Source of the DNA: Carex sylvatica
Lineage: Eukaryota > Streptophyta > Magnoliopsida > Poales > Cyperaceae
Length of the DNA: 64,000 bases
Direction of reading: 5' to 3'
Assembly: GCA_964058845.1 (NCBI GenBank)
Contig: CAXKVR010000107.1
Coordinates: 186,001 to 250,000 of the forward strand
The notes below the pieces were generated by a model that ran no database searches, had not been told where the DNA came from, and saw nothing but the letters and a program-made list of their open reading frames with translations. Of this stretch, positions 12,215 to 24,611 are shown piece after piece (position 1 is the stretch's first letter; each line of letters starts with the position of its first letter). A program made the translations under genes and the position numbers.

Positions 12215-15134
12215 CTACTTGGGGTAATAACCAGGAGGTGGGTAAGCCTGAGGTTGGGCCGGGTACCCTGGTGGCGGATAGCCTGGAGCTTGTGCCTGTG
12301 GTGGCGGGTAGCCGTAAGGCTGGCCATATGCTGGTGGCGGTGCGCCATATGCCGGTGGTGGGATGGGTTGGTCTATGCGAGACATCTGTTGCACTGGCGG
12401 CACGGCCATCACACCAGGAGGACCAAATTTCCCATCCCTTTTGTCCAGCTCTACTTTGTGTTGTGTCTGCAGTTAAAGCAGATAGCTGTCAACTTGCTTT
12501 AATTGGTTATTCAGTAGCTGGTCTTATTTTCTTAACTCTTTCCAGAGTTGGGATTGATCAAGGACATGGACAAATTAACCAACTACACTTAATAGGAAAA
12601 AAAAAGAAATTTCCATACCTGCATGCATGCACAGACCCTGAAAAAAAAAATCAGACAGATTTTTAGCTTCTGGTACAAAAAACACAACAGCAAGTAAAAA
12701 CAACTTTATAGATCCATGTAAAGGAATCTTTGAAAGCATGTAATTGGCTCATCTCGTTCTTTTTTAATTCACATTGATTTATCAATACAAGGAAAACAAA
12801 TTCACTAAAAAATAGTTTCCATGGGTAGAACTCAAACCAGAAATTCACAAGATCATACATGTAAAATGTTAGGAAAAAGTACTTAATAGATAATTATGGA
12901 AATTAACTTACGTCCAGTAGACAAAGTCAGAAATGCAGTTGAGAATCTGAGAGAGTTCTGAGAGTTCTTCACTCCCAACTAAACAGGCAATAATAGAGCA
13001 AATGCATGCAAGTTGTTGGAGAAAGAACATAAATCCCTGTAGTAACAGAGGCAGGGAACAGTTTTAGAGGTGAAAATTTTAAAAAAGAGCATTCTAATAC
13101 ATACAGAAGATTGAACAGAGACATTACAATAATGCAATTATCACATTTGGTAGTCTGGATGTTGAACTCATCTTGCAGTAGGAAACGGGTCGAGGCAACC
13201 GAATTCCCGAAGCAACAAAATACCTGAAATTACCAAGTGCAATTAATCATTAATTTTATTTAATCTACTAAGTACAGTAAGTTAACAACAATGGTTCGAC
13301 TTTTATATCAACACAAAACTAGAAAAATTGAAGCCCCTCTATATTAAGATATGGCAACTTTTACTCAAGATTAGTTATGTTAAAATGGGTTCTATTTGAG
13401 ATCTAAGAGTAGAAGGGAGTTGAAATTGGATAGAACGATGCCAGAAGCTAGATCATATTGTATGCCCCACTTTTACCTACGCTATGGGTATAGCTAAATG
13501 AAAAGGGGGGGAAATGAGTAATTATTAAATGTTGCCTCTACAATTGAAAACAATCCACTTGTAGAAACACATACATTATCAAAATTACGGGTTATTATCT
13601 AAAAAAAGGGAACACAAAGAAAGGGACAATGCAAGTAATTGTTCCTTGATCTTTCAAAAAATAGACCCCATAAGTCTTTTGGCTTATTTACTGGGGTTAG
13701 TTTACTTCACTAATAACATTACTTGTTCCGGCATGACTGGCTGACCACAATTAATTGTATTGAACAAGAGTTAATTCTAAAATGGTTCCTTTCCAATTTT
13801 GTTACAAAACTAGAGTTAGCTCTCCACTGATCTATAACCTTTTAATTTTGTAATTTTTAGAATCACACAGATATCTTTTCACTGGATCACTTGCACCTTA
13901 ATATAATTCATGTGCAATTCAAATTCTAATAAGCCAATGATTAATAAAACAAAGAAATTTGAGAATCTCCTCAATTGATTTTTAGAACATGGGATGAACT
14001 GGTAAATTTACCTCAGTAGCAAGGCAAAACTCAGGGCATTTACTTTCACCACACCTTCCACTGCAGGGGAGATATCCAGCACAACATGTATACCTGTTCA
14101 GAGAAAAGATGAATCAACTTAACTAACTTTAGTTAAAAAGTCATAAACAGAAAAGTAGCAATCAGTGGTGAATATTAATTTAATCTATTTTTACCTTGAC
14201 ATATCATTGTAAAGAGCTCTTTTCCGGAGCATGTAGGATACACATGGCCCACTGAAAGAAACACATAAATATTTTAGTGAATTTTACATGATGGTGAGCA
14301 ATTAGTATTTATGAGAACTAAAGTTTACACAATCAACTGAGGGGTAAGAATAACCGTTTATAAACATAATAACAATATCCAAGGAGATCTTAATTTTCTG
14401 ATATCTAAGTATTATTCTATTAATATATTATTTTTTCCCCTAAATATATACAAGAACTACAATCAAATTAGTGTATGCATTATACTCCTGAGGGTGTCAT
14501 CAATTAATTTGTGAAATAATACAAGAGGTAGAATATCATCATGAAACAAACTGTCTTAACACATGTAATACAAACCAGGTAACATGCCAACCCTAAATAA
14601 CTCATTGCTGTCACTGGTAGGGCTTATTGATCCAATTGAGTTCAACAACATATGCAAACTGCACTAATGAGTTATACATAAGTTGTTTCAAAATCATGAA
14701 AGGAAATAAATTTGTTCAAGCCGCTGATTAATTCAAAAATCAACATACTAATTTCAGATCCTAAACAAATTAACAATTACTTCAATAATTCGCTTGGAAG
14801 CAGACATTAAAAACTCCCTTTCATATTCTAATGAAAAGCGAGTAGTACTGCATTGCTTAAATCAGCTAATTACAGGAACAAATTAAAAGAAGAAAAAAAA
14901 AAAGGAATAAAAAATAGATCAGACTCTTACCACCAAAGCGATAGACAGCAAACTGCAAAGAAAAATTAACAAGTCCGATCAGAATCATCAGATAAGTAGA
15001 AAGAAATAATTTGTTGATTGAAAAAGAACCATACAAGGGAAGTCGGCCTGGATCGTGCTCATGAGGTCCGTGTGCCACAAGTTGCGGTAGTTCTGTCGGA
15101 GCTGCATCTTCTCGAGGGACTCCTGAGACGCCAT
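12215..15134 (-). CDS. Cysteine-rich PLAC8-type protein with Pro/Tyr-rich tail
   Basis: Eight exons, all with GT..AG borders and compatible phases: 15134-15035, 14952-14931, 14251-14195, 14093-14012, 13223-13128, 13036-12912, 12637-12619, 12466-12215. Together 753 nt, 250 residues. The product begins MASQESLEKMQLRQNYRNL, a conserved opening in plant homologues. It has a Cys-rich core (FCCLSLWCGPCVSYMLRKRA, then CCAGYLPCSGRCGESKCPE and FCCFGNS), a hydrophobic Cys-rich stretch likely to touch membrane (GFMFFLQQLACICSIIACL) and VCACMQTQHKVELDKRDGKF. The tail repeats PPPAYG, YGYPPP and GYPPPGYP and ends PPGYYPK. The CCxxxxCPC-like pattern matches the PLAC8 family as annotated in plants, whose biochemical role is not settled. 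Exons of 19 and 22 nt were placed by reading frame and splice sites. MITE copies lie on both sides. Confidence 0.85.
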
Positions 15135-15397
15135 TGCTTTTTCGCCGATTCGCTTCGATCGACAATCGGAAGTACGGGGGAAGAGATTTTTTTTGGACGG
15201 GTTTAAGCAAAAAAAAAAAATCGTATCTTATATCACGCGGCACGCGCAGTCAACGACGACTGAGGCAAAGTTTTTCCTCAAAGAGAAGAGGAGAAGAGAT
15301 GTTTCAATCAATTAATTAATTTGCTTTTTTTTTTTTTGGTTTTCAAGAAGAGAAGTGCTTTGATTGGAGAACTAGGCAGTAGGCGACAAAGTCACAG

Positions 15398-15544
15398 AGG
15401 TAACATAATATTTCTGTTTATATACAGACCATACGATTAGAATCCATACGAATATTAAAGAGACGATATGCATTACACCTCTGACTGGATTGGCCCAGAT
15501 TCTGATCGCACGGTTTAAATATAAACAGAAATATTATGTTACCT
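15398..15544. mobile_element. Palindromic MITE, copy B
   Basis: Begins AGGTAACATAATATTTCTG and ends CAGAAATATTATGTTACCT, perfect inverted repeats of 19 bp that extend by TTTAT/ATAAA inward. About 147 bp. Same family as 11678-11818, but more symmetrical and hence probably younger. It sits 264 bp upstream of the start codon of the PLAC8-type gene, inside its likely promoter. Confidence 0.85.
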
Positions 15545-18500
15545 TAGAGAATGGACTCTGCAAAAGAACAGCAACCTTCGCCGCTTCTCTCCAGTAGTGA
15601 TTATCCCATGAACTGTCCATATCTGTGAACGGATCGGATTCTATTAGATACGAATTCAGATCCATTAAAATATGAAGGATTTCTTTGTTTTTGTGTTGAT
15701 CCAAATCCAACAAAAATAACCATAATTCAAACCCGGAGTCATGTTATATGCGAGCACATTTTACATTTAGACTCGGAATATATTGATCTTCAGTTTCAAA
15801 CATTTTTATAACTAAATTGTACATATTGATCAATACAAATATTATATTATAAAAGAGTCATTTTTTTTTTATTACTTTGCAAATTTAACTACTCAGGACT
15901 ATTCAATGACCAAATTAAATTTGAAAATTTGTAAAAATATGTTGAGTCTCCTTCTTGATTATAGTTTTTTTATTCTGAGATTTATATCACATTTCTAATT
16001 CTATTACTTTCAACACAAACAAATTTACTTTTCGAAAGCGGAACTAAAAAAATTAGATTGAAAGGGTAGGAAGAAGAGATTGAAAAGTAAAATATATAAT
16101 ATGTAAGTGTAATTTAAATCTAAATCTCTACGACAACAAGATGAAATTTTAATTAAATTTTCATATACATAACTAAAATTTTAAAAATATAGAATAATTA
16201 GATGTCCTATATTTAACTTAACCGTAGACCCGTCCGCTGAGTATTGATGTTTAGCTAAAATTTTGAAAGTTATTTATATCAATGTTGTCAAAAATGATTG
16301 TTTAGGCCAATTAGTCGTTGGCGGTGATCAAAATGTTATAGATTTTTTTTACTAATTGACTAATTATTTTTGATTATGATTGATTATTCTCAATTAACTG
16401 CTTAACTGTCCGACGAACACACACTGTTGTTTACAATACTGATTTATATATGCTCCAGGGCGATCTTATAAAACCAGTAATGGAAAATAGCCGAACCCCT
16501 TTTGATTGGAGAAGAGAGGATTCTGGTTTATATCTTGTTTTCATTGGGTTTTTTTTCTTTTCTTTTGTTATTAATAGCTGGTGGCAACTAAAAAAAGTTG
16601 TATCGACCCAATCTGAAACGAAAACCAAAGCATGTGCGCACCATGACTCTCGGAACTTTCGTAATGAAAATATTAACAGGGAATTGCTGACCTGGGGAAG
16701 TTGCACTCTGGAATTTATTTTTTATTTTTTAAATTCGGTCAAAGGCGACTTACGCCCAAGGTCGTTTATCATTTTTAAACTAAAATAATAATTTGTTTGA
16801 AATAAGATTTATTATTTCATTAGATAAATGGATAGATTCATATGAAGACCAATGGAATCGGATTAATAATTTGATCCAAAAAATAAACGAGACTGAACCA
16901 ATTGCAATTTACCATATCTCAAATGGTTTAGTTTCATTGGCTTTTTTCTTAATTGGGAAAAATCTCAAAATATTTAACCAAGCGTTGCTCGCGAAGTGGT
17001 ATTGGCAACGGCAATCAGACAAGGACAAACTATAAAAGGGACTGTTCCAAATACTCTATGGTACACAACAAGGAGGAGCTGAAAATTCATATTCTTTACG
17101 AAAAATCTCAAACTGGTACGATCGTTTTTTGACTCTTTCATATTGAGAATAGCAGGCTGAGGCGAGACAATAAAATTATGGGATCAGGATTGGGGATTAG
17201 CATCTTAAAATACAGATTCGAAACCTTATACACCTTCACAGAATACAAACATGCTACAATGCTACATTACAGGAATTCTCGCAATATGAAAACAGTGCAG
17301 TTCAGACCTGTACGAGCTTTGCAACAGTTACAACAGTTGGTACAGGAAAAGAAAGGCACATACGGTATCAGGTCAGCAGGGAGTGGCCGGTATCCGTATC
17401 TAATTTTCGGAAACGGATACGGATACGGTCAGATAATATCCGACCCGTTTGCACCCCTAGCACATAAAGTGGAGACAGTACACATATCAGACTCAAAGCA
17501 GAAATGAAGAATTGGGAGAACCACAACTCATATAGACTGGGCATGTAACTTTTACATTCAGATCCTTCATCTTCTTCTTATTTTATTTTGTCTTTTTCCT
17601 TAATTTTTCTACTGTTTTTTCTTTTTTCAAACCGGGTTTCTACTAAAAAACTTTGTAATCGATTTATGGTTAATGAAAAAATGAGGGCTATACTCTTGTT
17701 GATTATCTCCAAAAAAAATATGGGAGGTCTAGTTTTCCAAAAAAAAATAAAAAATAATGACCATAAAGAATCCTCATCTAAATTTCAATCTCATGACCTG
17801 ATACCACAATACTGTTTCAATGATTTCAATAGATATGGTGGGACTATTCCCATTTTTTATATAAAAAAAAAGCAATCACTTAATTCCTGAAAAAATAAAT
17901 GTTTTTATCTAGCAAGTTAATTTTCAGGTCAGGTTAACCCTTGCTAGGAGTTACTAAGATGATGATAATCTGAAGGTTTCCAGGATGCTGTTATACTACA
18001 TATAAATTCATCAAAACAAAGGGAATTTTTTTTTAAATCTGAGCAGCTCTATGTTCTTGCTGACTAATAAATGAATTATTACGACACGCTATTTTACATG
18101 TGCGCTTGTATGTTTTAACATCATCCAGTACATTGTTTGCCAGTTTGGCTTGATGACATTCTCAGGATTAATGCTCATTTTCTTAGAATTAATTTGTGGA
18201 ATTATAATCTACCTACGTTGTTAATTTCCCTAAAATTTTGTTTATCGTATTTCTCTCTTTAAATTACGTTTGCAGCACATACGATCATAAAAAAGAGCAT
18301 ATATGAGTGATGATAAACATAACAAAGTATCATAAAAAAAAAATTGAAACCAATATACATGCGTTTACATGTAATATTATAAATTAACGAATTCATTTAG
18401 TATAATGTCTACTTCACAAGTCATAATGCATGAATATGAGGCCGATATATGGATATATATGATGACCAACTAACTATTGTCCTACCCGAATAGCAGATTA

Positions 18501-19026
18501 TGGTATTTGGCAAACTCTTCCGACAATTAAGCTTGTGTGGATAGAGAGATGAACTCCTGTATATACAAAAACTTAGATGAAAATTAAACTGAAAGTTGAA
18601 TTTACATTTACATTGCAAAATTATAGAGGATCGATATCTCTGGATAGAAAAACTTTCATTATTCGACAAGATATTATTGCGACATCTCTGCTCACAATGA
18701 TTTTACATCTAATTTTCCTTACTATACTACATCATGGTTCAACATTTTCCAAACTTGCATTGATTTCACATATGATTTGCAGTCCCGGTATTCATGTCTC
18801 GAGTTGCAAAATATATTTTAGTACAACACATCACGTTGAGTGTACCGCTGAAAATTATCGTACTAATGCCTACATAATTTGCCAAAGATACACCTAATAA
18901 TGGAAAAAAAGAAATACACTAAGCTAATGCAATAATTAGGGACGATGCCAGCTTTTATGACAGGTGATTTTAAAAGTCTCCAATGATCAGTTCTTTATTT
19001 AGCCAATTAGTTAGATTTTCAGACAA
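15545..19026. other. Spacer with unassigned open stretches
   Basis: Between 16449 and 17035 there are moderately long open frames in + with a non-random look: 16450-16788, with a run of aromatic and hydrophobic residues, and 16793-17035, which includes LDKWIDSYEDQWNRINN. They could be fragments of an organelle-derived or transposon gene, but I do not recognise the family and cannot join them. At 17385-17440 there is a short region rich in GGATAC units. No gene is claimed. Confidence 0.4.
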
Positions 19027-19033
19027 TATATAA
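19027..19033 (+). promoter_or_regulatory. Putative TATA box of the pectinesterase gene
   Basis: TATATAA lies 137 bp before the ATG at 19164. It predicts a start near 19060, just upstream of the leader hairpin. Confidence 0.5.
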
Positions 19034-19077
19034 CCCCTGAGTCATCCTCCCTCTATTATCAGAGGAGAAGTGCAATT

Positions 19078-19115
19078 GAGATACAGGAGCTTGAAAGGAT
19101 CAAGCTCCTGATCTC
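19078..19115 (+). promoter_or_regulatory. Hairpin in the 5' leader of the pectinesterase gene
   Basis: CAGGAGCTTGA (19084-19094), loop AAGGA, then TCAAGCTCCTG (19100-19110) gives an 11-bp perfect stem. GAGAT (19078-19082) and ATCTC (19111-19115) add five pairs beyond a single bulged A. It lies 48 nt before the start codon. A stem this stable could slow scanning ribosomes or bind a protein. The structure is seen; the effect is inference. Confidence 0.6.
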
Positions 19116-19163
19116 CTTGTTCTTTAAAATCTAGCTACATTTAGAGCAACAAGGCGACAAAAA

Positions 19164-20227
19164 ATGGCGAAAAAGGTCATTGTCGGCCTTGTTGCCACAG
19201 TACTCATAGGAGTTGTGTGTGCTGGCGCAATCATAGCGCTCGTGACCTCAACCAAGAAAGCTAGTTCTCACTCTGATGACAACTCTTCCTCGCTAAGTGC
19301 CACCTCCAAATCCATGACGGCCATGTGCTCGACAGCCCTACACAAGGATTCCTGCAAGAGCACAATGTCTGAATTATCAACAAACAGCTCGGCAACACCC
19401 GAGGAAATCTTCAAAAGTTTTGTTAACTTGGCAATCAAAGAGTTTGAGTCCGCTGTTCAAAAATCAGCTGAAGTTACAAAAGACAAGTTGTCTGGTAACG
19501 ACAGCAGAACAACTGCTGCTGTATCAGACTGCAAGAAATTCCTTGGCGATGCGCTAGAGGACATGAAAGGTGTATCTTTGCTTGTAGGAACAGATATGAA
19601 AAACTTGACTGCTGAGTCCGACAACATAGTGCAGATGCTATCCTCCTCTATGACATACATGTACACCTGTGTTGACGGCTTTGAGGATCCAAAGCTGAAC
19701 GCTGACATGAACAACGCATTGAACAACGCCACTGAGATGAGCAGCAATGTTTTGGCGGTGATCACAAGCATTGCTTCCTTTGCAGAGAAACTTCAATCTG
19801 TCGACCTTGGCGCACTTACCGCCCAAGGAACAAATAGGAAGCTGTTGGGGTATGACATGGACAAACAGGGTTATCCCTCGTGGCTTTCTGCCGGTGACAG
19901 GAAGCTATTGCAAGCAACAACTAACAGGTATTTATTTGATGACCAAGTATATATTGTAAAAGTTAACATATTGAATATCACCTTAATGATATCATAGGAG
20001 AAAGACGACAATAATTCCAAGAAAATGCATATTTGTGACACCTTAAGTTGGGGACGGAACTAAAAAATTTAGATTGGAGTTGTTGAAACATAAAGTGCAA
20101 AAATGTTTAATGTTTGATAAGTTGAATTTCAACTCAAGTCTCCACAACCACAATTTGTAATCTTATCACTGGACTACAAGCATATATTTAATATTTTACG
20201 AGGAGGATTGAACTATTTAAAAACTTA

Positions 20228-20259
<32 letters not shown>

Positions 20260-21626
20260 TGAGAGAGAGATAAAATTAAATATGTAAATATATATAAAAT
20301 TTAAAACCATAGGCGGTGACTAAGCACCTTTGGAGTCCTTAACATGAACTATTATTAATCTAAAGATCCCATCTATAACAAATCCAGTCTACTCAGTTGG
20401 AATCATCGATAATCATTTTTAACCATGAAATAATATTTGAAAAGATAAAAAACTTACTGTCTATGCAATGATTACAATTTCTGGTATAGTGTGAAGCCAA
20501 ATGCAGTTGTGGCAAAAGATGGAAGTGGTCAGTACAAGACTATCAACGATGCAGTTAAGGCCATTCCGAAGAATCACCCGGGCAGATACGTGATTTATGT
20601 TAAGGCCGGCATATACGACGAGATAGTCATGGTGCCAAAGGACACGAATAATGTGCTCATGTATGGTGACGGGGCTGACAAATCTATCGTTACCGGAGAC
20701 AAAAGCAATGTTAAAGATAAAGTCACCACAAGGCTCACAGCCACATTCTGTAATCCCTTCTCCTTCTGAGTTTCTCTAATAAATGTGTTAAAAAATCAAA
20801 ACACATATATTTACCTATATAATTTTTTATTCAGCTGTAGAAGGCGCCAACTTCATCGCCAAGGATATGGGATTTAGAAACACTGCCGGAGCAGTGAACC
20901 ACCAGGCTGTGGCCCTTCGCATCAGTGGAGATTTTGGTGCATTTTTCAAATGCCGCTTTGATGGCTTCCAAGACACCCTTTACACCCATGCTGGCCGTCA
21001 GTTTTTCCGCGACTGCACCGTTTCGGGCACAATTGACTTCATCTTTGGCAACTCTGCTGTGGTTTTCCAGAACTGCGTCATCATTTGCAACCGTCCAATG
21101 GACAACCAATTGAACACCGTCACCGCTCATGGTAAAATTAAATTTCTTAAATTGGAAATATTTTTTCTCTTCTATATATTACTTTAATAGTTCAATTGAA
21201 AAGTGTATTGTATTGACTTGAACAGGACGTACCGACCCAAACATGAAGACAGGTATTGTGCTTCAAAACTGTCAATTTGTGGCAGACAAAGCACTTGTGC
21301 CAGTCCACTCGAAGATCGCCAGCTACCTCGGTCGACCATGGAAGTTGTACTCTCGCACGGTGGTCATGGAGAGTTTCATCGGCGACGTGATCCATCCTGA
21401 GGGGTGGGTTGCCTGGGATGGTGATTTTGCACTAAAGACCTTATACTATGCTGAATATGGCAACACAGGTCCTCGTGCAGCCACAGCTGGCAGGGTGAAG
21501 TGGTCTACGTTCCATGTCATCACTAAGGCCATCGCAACACAGTTCACAACCGGACCGTTTATCAATTCTAACAACTGGATTGCTTCAACTGGAGTTCCCA
21601 TTTACCTTGGATTCAATAAGGCCTAA
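19164..21626 (+). CDS. Type I pectinesterase with PMEI pro-region
   Basis: Four exons, 19164-19927, 20490-20749, 20835-21131, 21226-21626; 1722 nt, 573 residues, in phase. The enzyme removes methyl esters from cell-wall homogalacturonan. Residues 5-27 are a membrane/signal anchor. The PMEI-type inhibitor pro-region follows with conserved Cys (for example AMCSTALHKDSC and VSDCKKF). RKLL at 225-228 and again at 246-249 are the usual subtilase processing sites that release the mature enzyme in the Golgi. The catalytic domain starts near 256 and shows all key residues: Gln365 (QAVAL), Gln387-Asp388 (QDTLY), Asp409 (DFIFG) and Arg477 (LGRPWK). The C-terminus is complete. The first intron contains an (AT)n run at about 20230-20260. 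The closest known type is PME/PMEI 21-like, judged from the N-terminus. No defect seen. Confidence 0.93.
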
Positions 21627-24611
21627 GTATTTTTATTTTTAAGATTATATATACACACGGTTTTTTTTTTTCTTAAAGAGGGAGAGAAAAAGGGCCAACA
21701 ATTAAATATAAGTGCCCGGTTGTATATATCATATTTTTGGTACGTAGAGCCACTGTAACTTATATATACATGTAAATGTAACACATAATTTTTTTTATAT
21801 CTTTCTGTGTTCAATTTAAATTATATAAATAGGTCAAAAAATAAATATTGTTGTTAAATTATTTATAGTTAAGTAGAGTCGTTCATTTTATGAACTGATC
21901 TTGTAAAAGTGAACTAAACAAGTATAAAATTTTACATTGACACATCCATGTATATATATAGAACAAAATTAATAGTTTCAGTTTGAAATATACTAATATA
22001 GATTGTAAATTTCAGATATAAATATAAAAAAAAAACGTAATTGTATTTGAGGACACTGAAATGCTTCTCTCAATTAATTCAGGTTACTGAAGAAAATAAA
22101 AAAAAATAAAAAATTGCATCTTACATATGGATCTTGGATAAATTATCTCCACATATACTTTTTATATGTTTGGACAGCCTAATTACTTTCAATAGCAGCC
22201 CAAGTATTTTAAAAATAAAGGGCATTACCAATTTCGGCTAATTTGAAATAATATAAAACCCTATAAAGTACAATACAATTTTATATACATAATATTTTCT
22301 GAAGAAATGAAAATAAACGAAATATTTGAAAATATTATACAGAAAAGGGGACAGAATATATTTTCTAGAATATGCGGCACATAACCGGAACTGCGTACTA
22401 AATTCAGTGACATGAGTCCCAACTCTCTACGGAGAAATTATAAATTCATTTTTTAAAAATAATATCCAAAAAATACTGAAATTAATCGGATACTTTAATA
22501 AAAATAATGTGGCACATAGCCTCTGATGCATACCAGCTGTAATACATTTTTTGTTAGTCATTTTTAGCCTTTTTATGGGGTCCGCAAACTTTTTATTTGG
22601 AAATTTGATAATTACCATTTTGATAATTACCATTTTGAAAAAAAAAAAAAAATCAATCCATAACAATTAGTCCCCCACTTGTTAATCTCACATAACATAA
22701 CTAATTTTCGATCTGAAAGTCACCATAAACCCTATACTTTCGATTAATCTTATTCTTATTCAAATAAAATTTTAAATTTATATAATTCATATTTTCAGTA
22801 CGAAGTTTAAATTAATCATAATTTATGTCTGAATAGTTTTCATCAAATAAATAGCAAAGTAATAATATCAAGATCAAAATCAAGTTCAAAATTATTTGTC
22901 ACAGACAAAAAATTAATATACCCTTCTCTAAATTAAAACTATTCATAAACTGTCCTCTCCAATCAAATCTGGGTGGTCCTATTAAAAGTTTAAAACTGAA
23001 ATTTAACAGCCTCGCGGTCCGTTAATACCGTTCAGGCCCGTTAGGTCCAAATTCGGCCCAATAGATATCAGACCCAAATTTCTTGCAAAGTGGAAAGTCA
23101 CCCCAGGACTGTTACAGGGCTAAGAAAAAAATGATTGTTCCATGTTTAATTACTATGAAATTCTCACAACAACTGGTATCTGTAAAATTTTGCTCTTCAA
23201 TCATTAGCAGTCATTATATAATTCCATCTCTAGATTTTACTTGTCAACGGTCCAAATATGACTTGCTATAATGTCCCAGTTAATTACCTTGACACATTCA
23301 CTAGAGCAGATGAAGCTATCTTCAACAAATAAACAAAAAAATGTTTACTTTTTTTCCATGGAAATTAGGAACTCAAATCCTCTGTCTCCTGGGTGCAGAA
23401 ATTTTCTGCCCCCTCAGTCACTGTGCGTGGGACCGATCACTGTTTATTTTTGAACTGAGGCCCCACCTCAGACCCACATGCAATGACTCTGGAGCAGAAA
23501 ATTCCTGCCATCAGGGAGGCAGATAATTCGGTTCCGAAAATTAGAGGTCTCAATGCCGGAAACAAATCCCCTGCTCCTGTGGACAGGATTTTCCTGCCCT
23601 CCATTCAATTTATTCAATCTCCGATTGACACATAGCATATATTTTAATTAATTTTTTTGAGTAAAAAGCAGTAGCTGCACATTTTTTTTTCCCGTCTCTT
23701 CACCTTCTAAATACATAAATATTCCCCTTTTTTCTCTTTTCTGTACCAGCCGTGAGAAAAAAAAAAGATTTCAAAGCTTAAGCCAAGTGTGGAGTAATAT
23801 CATTGTGGGGTGTATTTTATATTTGATAAAAAAATAATAATGGGGGTTTGTGTAATTTTGGTAATAGTCTCTGTAAATTTGCTCTTTGGGGGTTAGTTGG
23901 ATCCTACTGGGTTGTCTCAAGAAGGGGTTAGAATTTAGGTGGAATTGATCTGAATTTTAGGTTCTACATGCTATGGAATTGGTATTGGTTCATGGTTTTC
24001 TTCTCATAGTGATCATCATATCAATCTGGCAAATGCAACGGACTCTCTTCTCTTATGTAGCACACTACAACTTCAATTATCAGAAATGCCAGTATTGATT
24101 ACTACAATTTCTGGGTACTCTGAATTTTAAATAGAAGAGTTAGGGTAATTATGGTAAAGTGAACGTAATAGGTTTTTGTTGTAATTATTTAATAGATGCC
24201 TTTTTATGACAAAAAAAATAAAAATAGAATGTGAAGTGGCGGAAGAAAGAGGAAGTTATTTAGGTTTGCACTGGAGAGATCATAGATGTGTTCTTTCTAC
24301 TTAAAAATATTAATTATAAAGGTATGCCATCTATCAATCAGAGATATAAATTGAATGGGGGGCAAGAAAATCCTGCCCAGAGAGGGCAGCGGATTTGGTT
24401 TGTCCTACCCACAACAGAGGGCAGAGGATTTGGTTCCCTCAATGCCGCAATCACACACAATAGTGACATAAACCAAAGCAACTATTAATAATTATTGTAC
24501 ATATATAGCCATGACTTAAAGATAATTATTACTTGCCAATCGATACTAATAAGTAATATTTTCTCTAGTAAATTTCCAAATATTTACAAGTAACAAGTTG
24601 TCCGATAGCAC
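21627..24611. other. Spacer between pectinesterase and LysM kinase genes
   Basis: AT-rich and without a supported gene. It holds a possible DNA transposon remnant (23368-24437). The two genes are convergent, so their 3' untranslated parts should occupy its edges. Confidence 0.6.
23368..24437. mobile_element. Probable non-autonomous DNA element, about 1.07 kb
   Basis: GGAACTCAAATCCTCTGTC at the left end is matched in inverse orientation by GCAGAGGATTTGGTTCC at the right end. Related blocks occur inside each half (GCAGAAATTTTCTGCC near 23395; AGAAAATTCCTGCC near 23495; GGATTTTCCTGCCC near 23587; AGAAAATCCTGCCC near 24366), as does CTCAATGCCG near 23551 and 24438. No transposase is encoded. The ends are plausible, but no target duplication was found. 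Confidence 0.4.

Noticed and set aside
12238..12666. Plus-strand frames across the 3' end of the PLAC8-type gene
   Set aside because: Antisense of the Pro/Tyr-rich tail; the minus-strand exons have splice sites and homology.
16431..17035. Plastid DNA insertion
   Set aside because: The text looked organelle-like in places, but I could not match it to a named plastid gene, so it is left unassigned.
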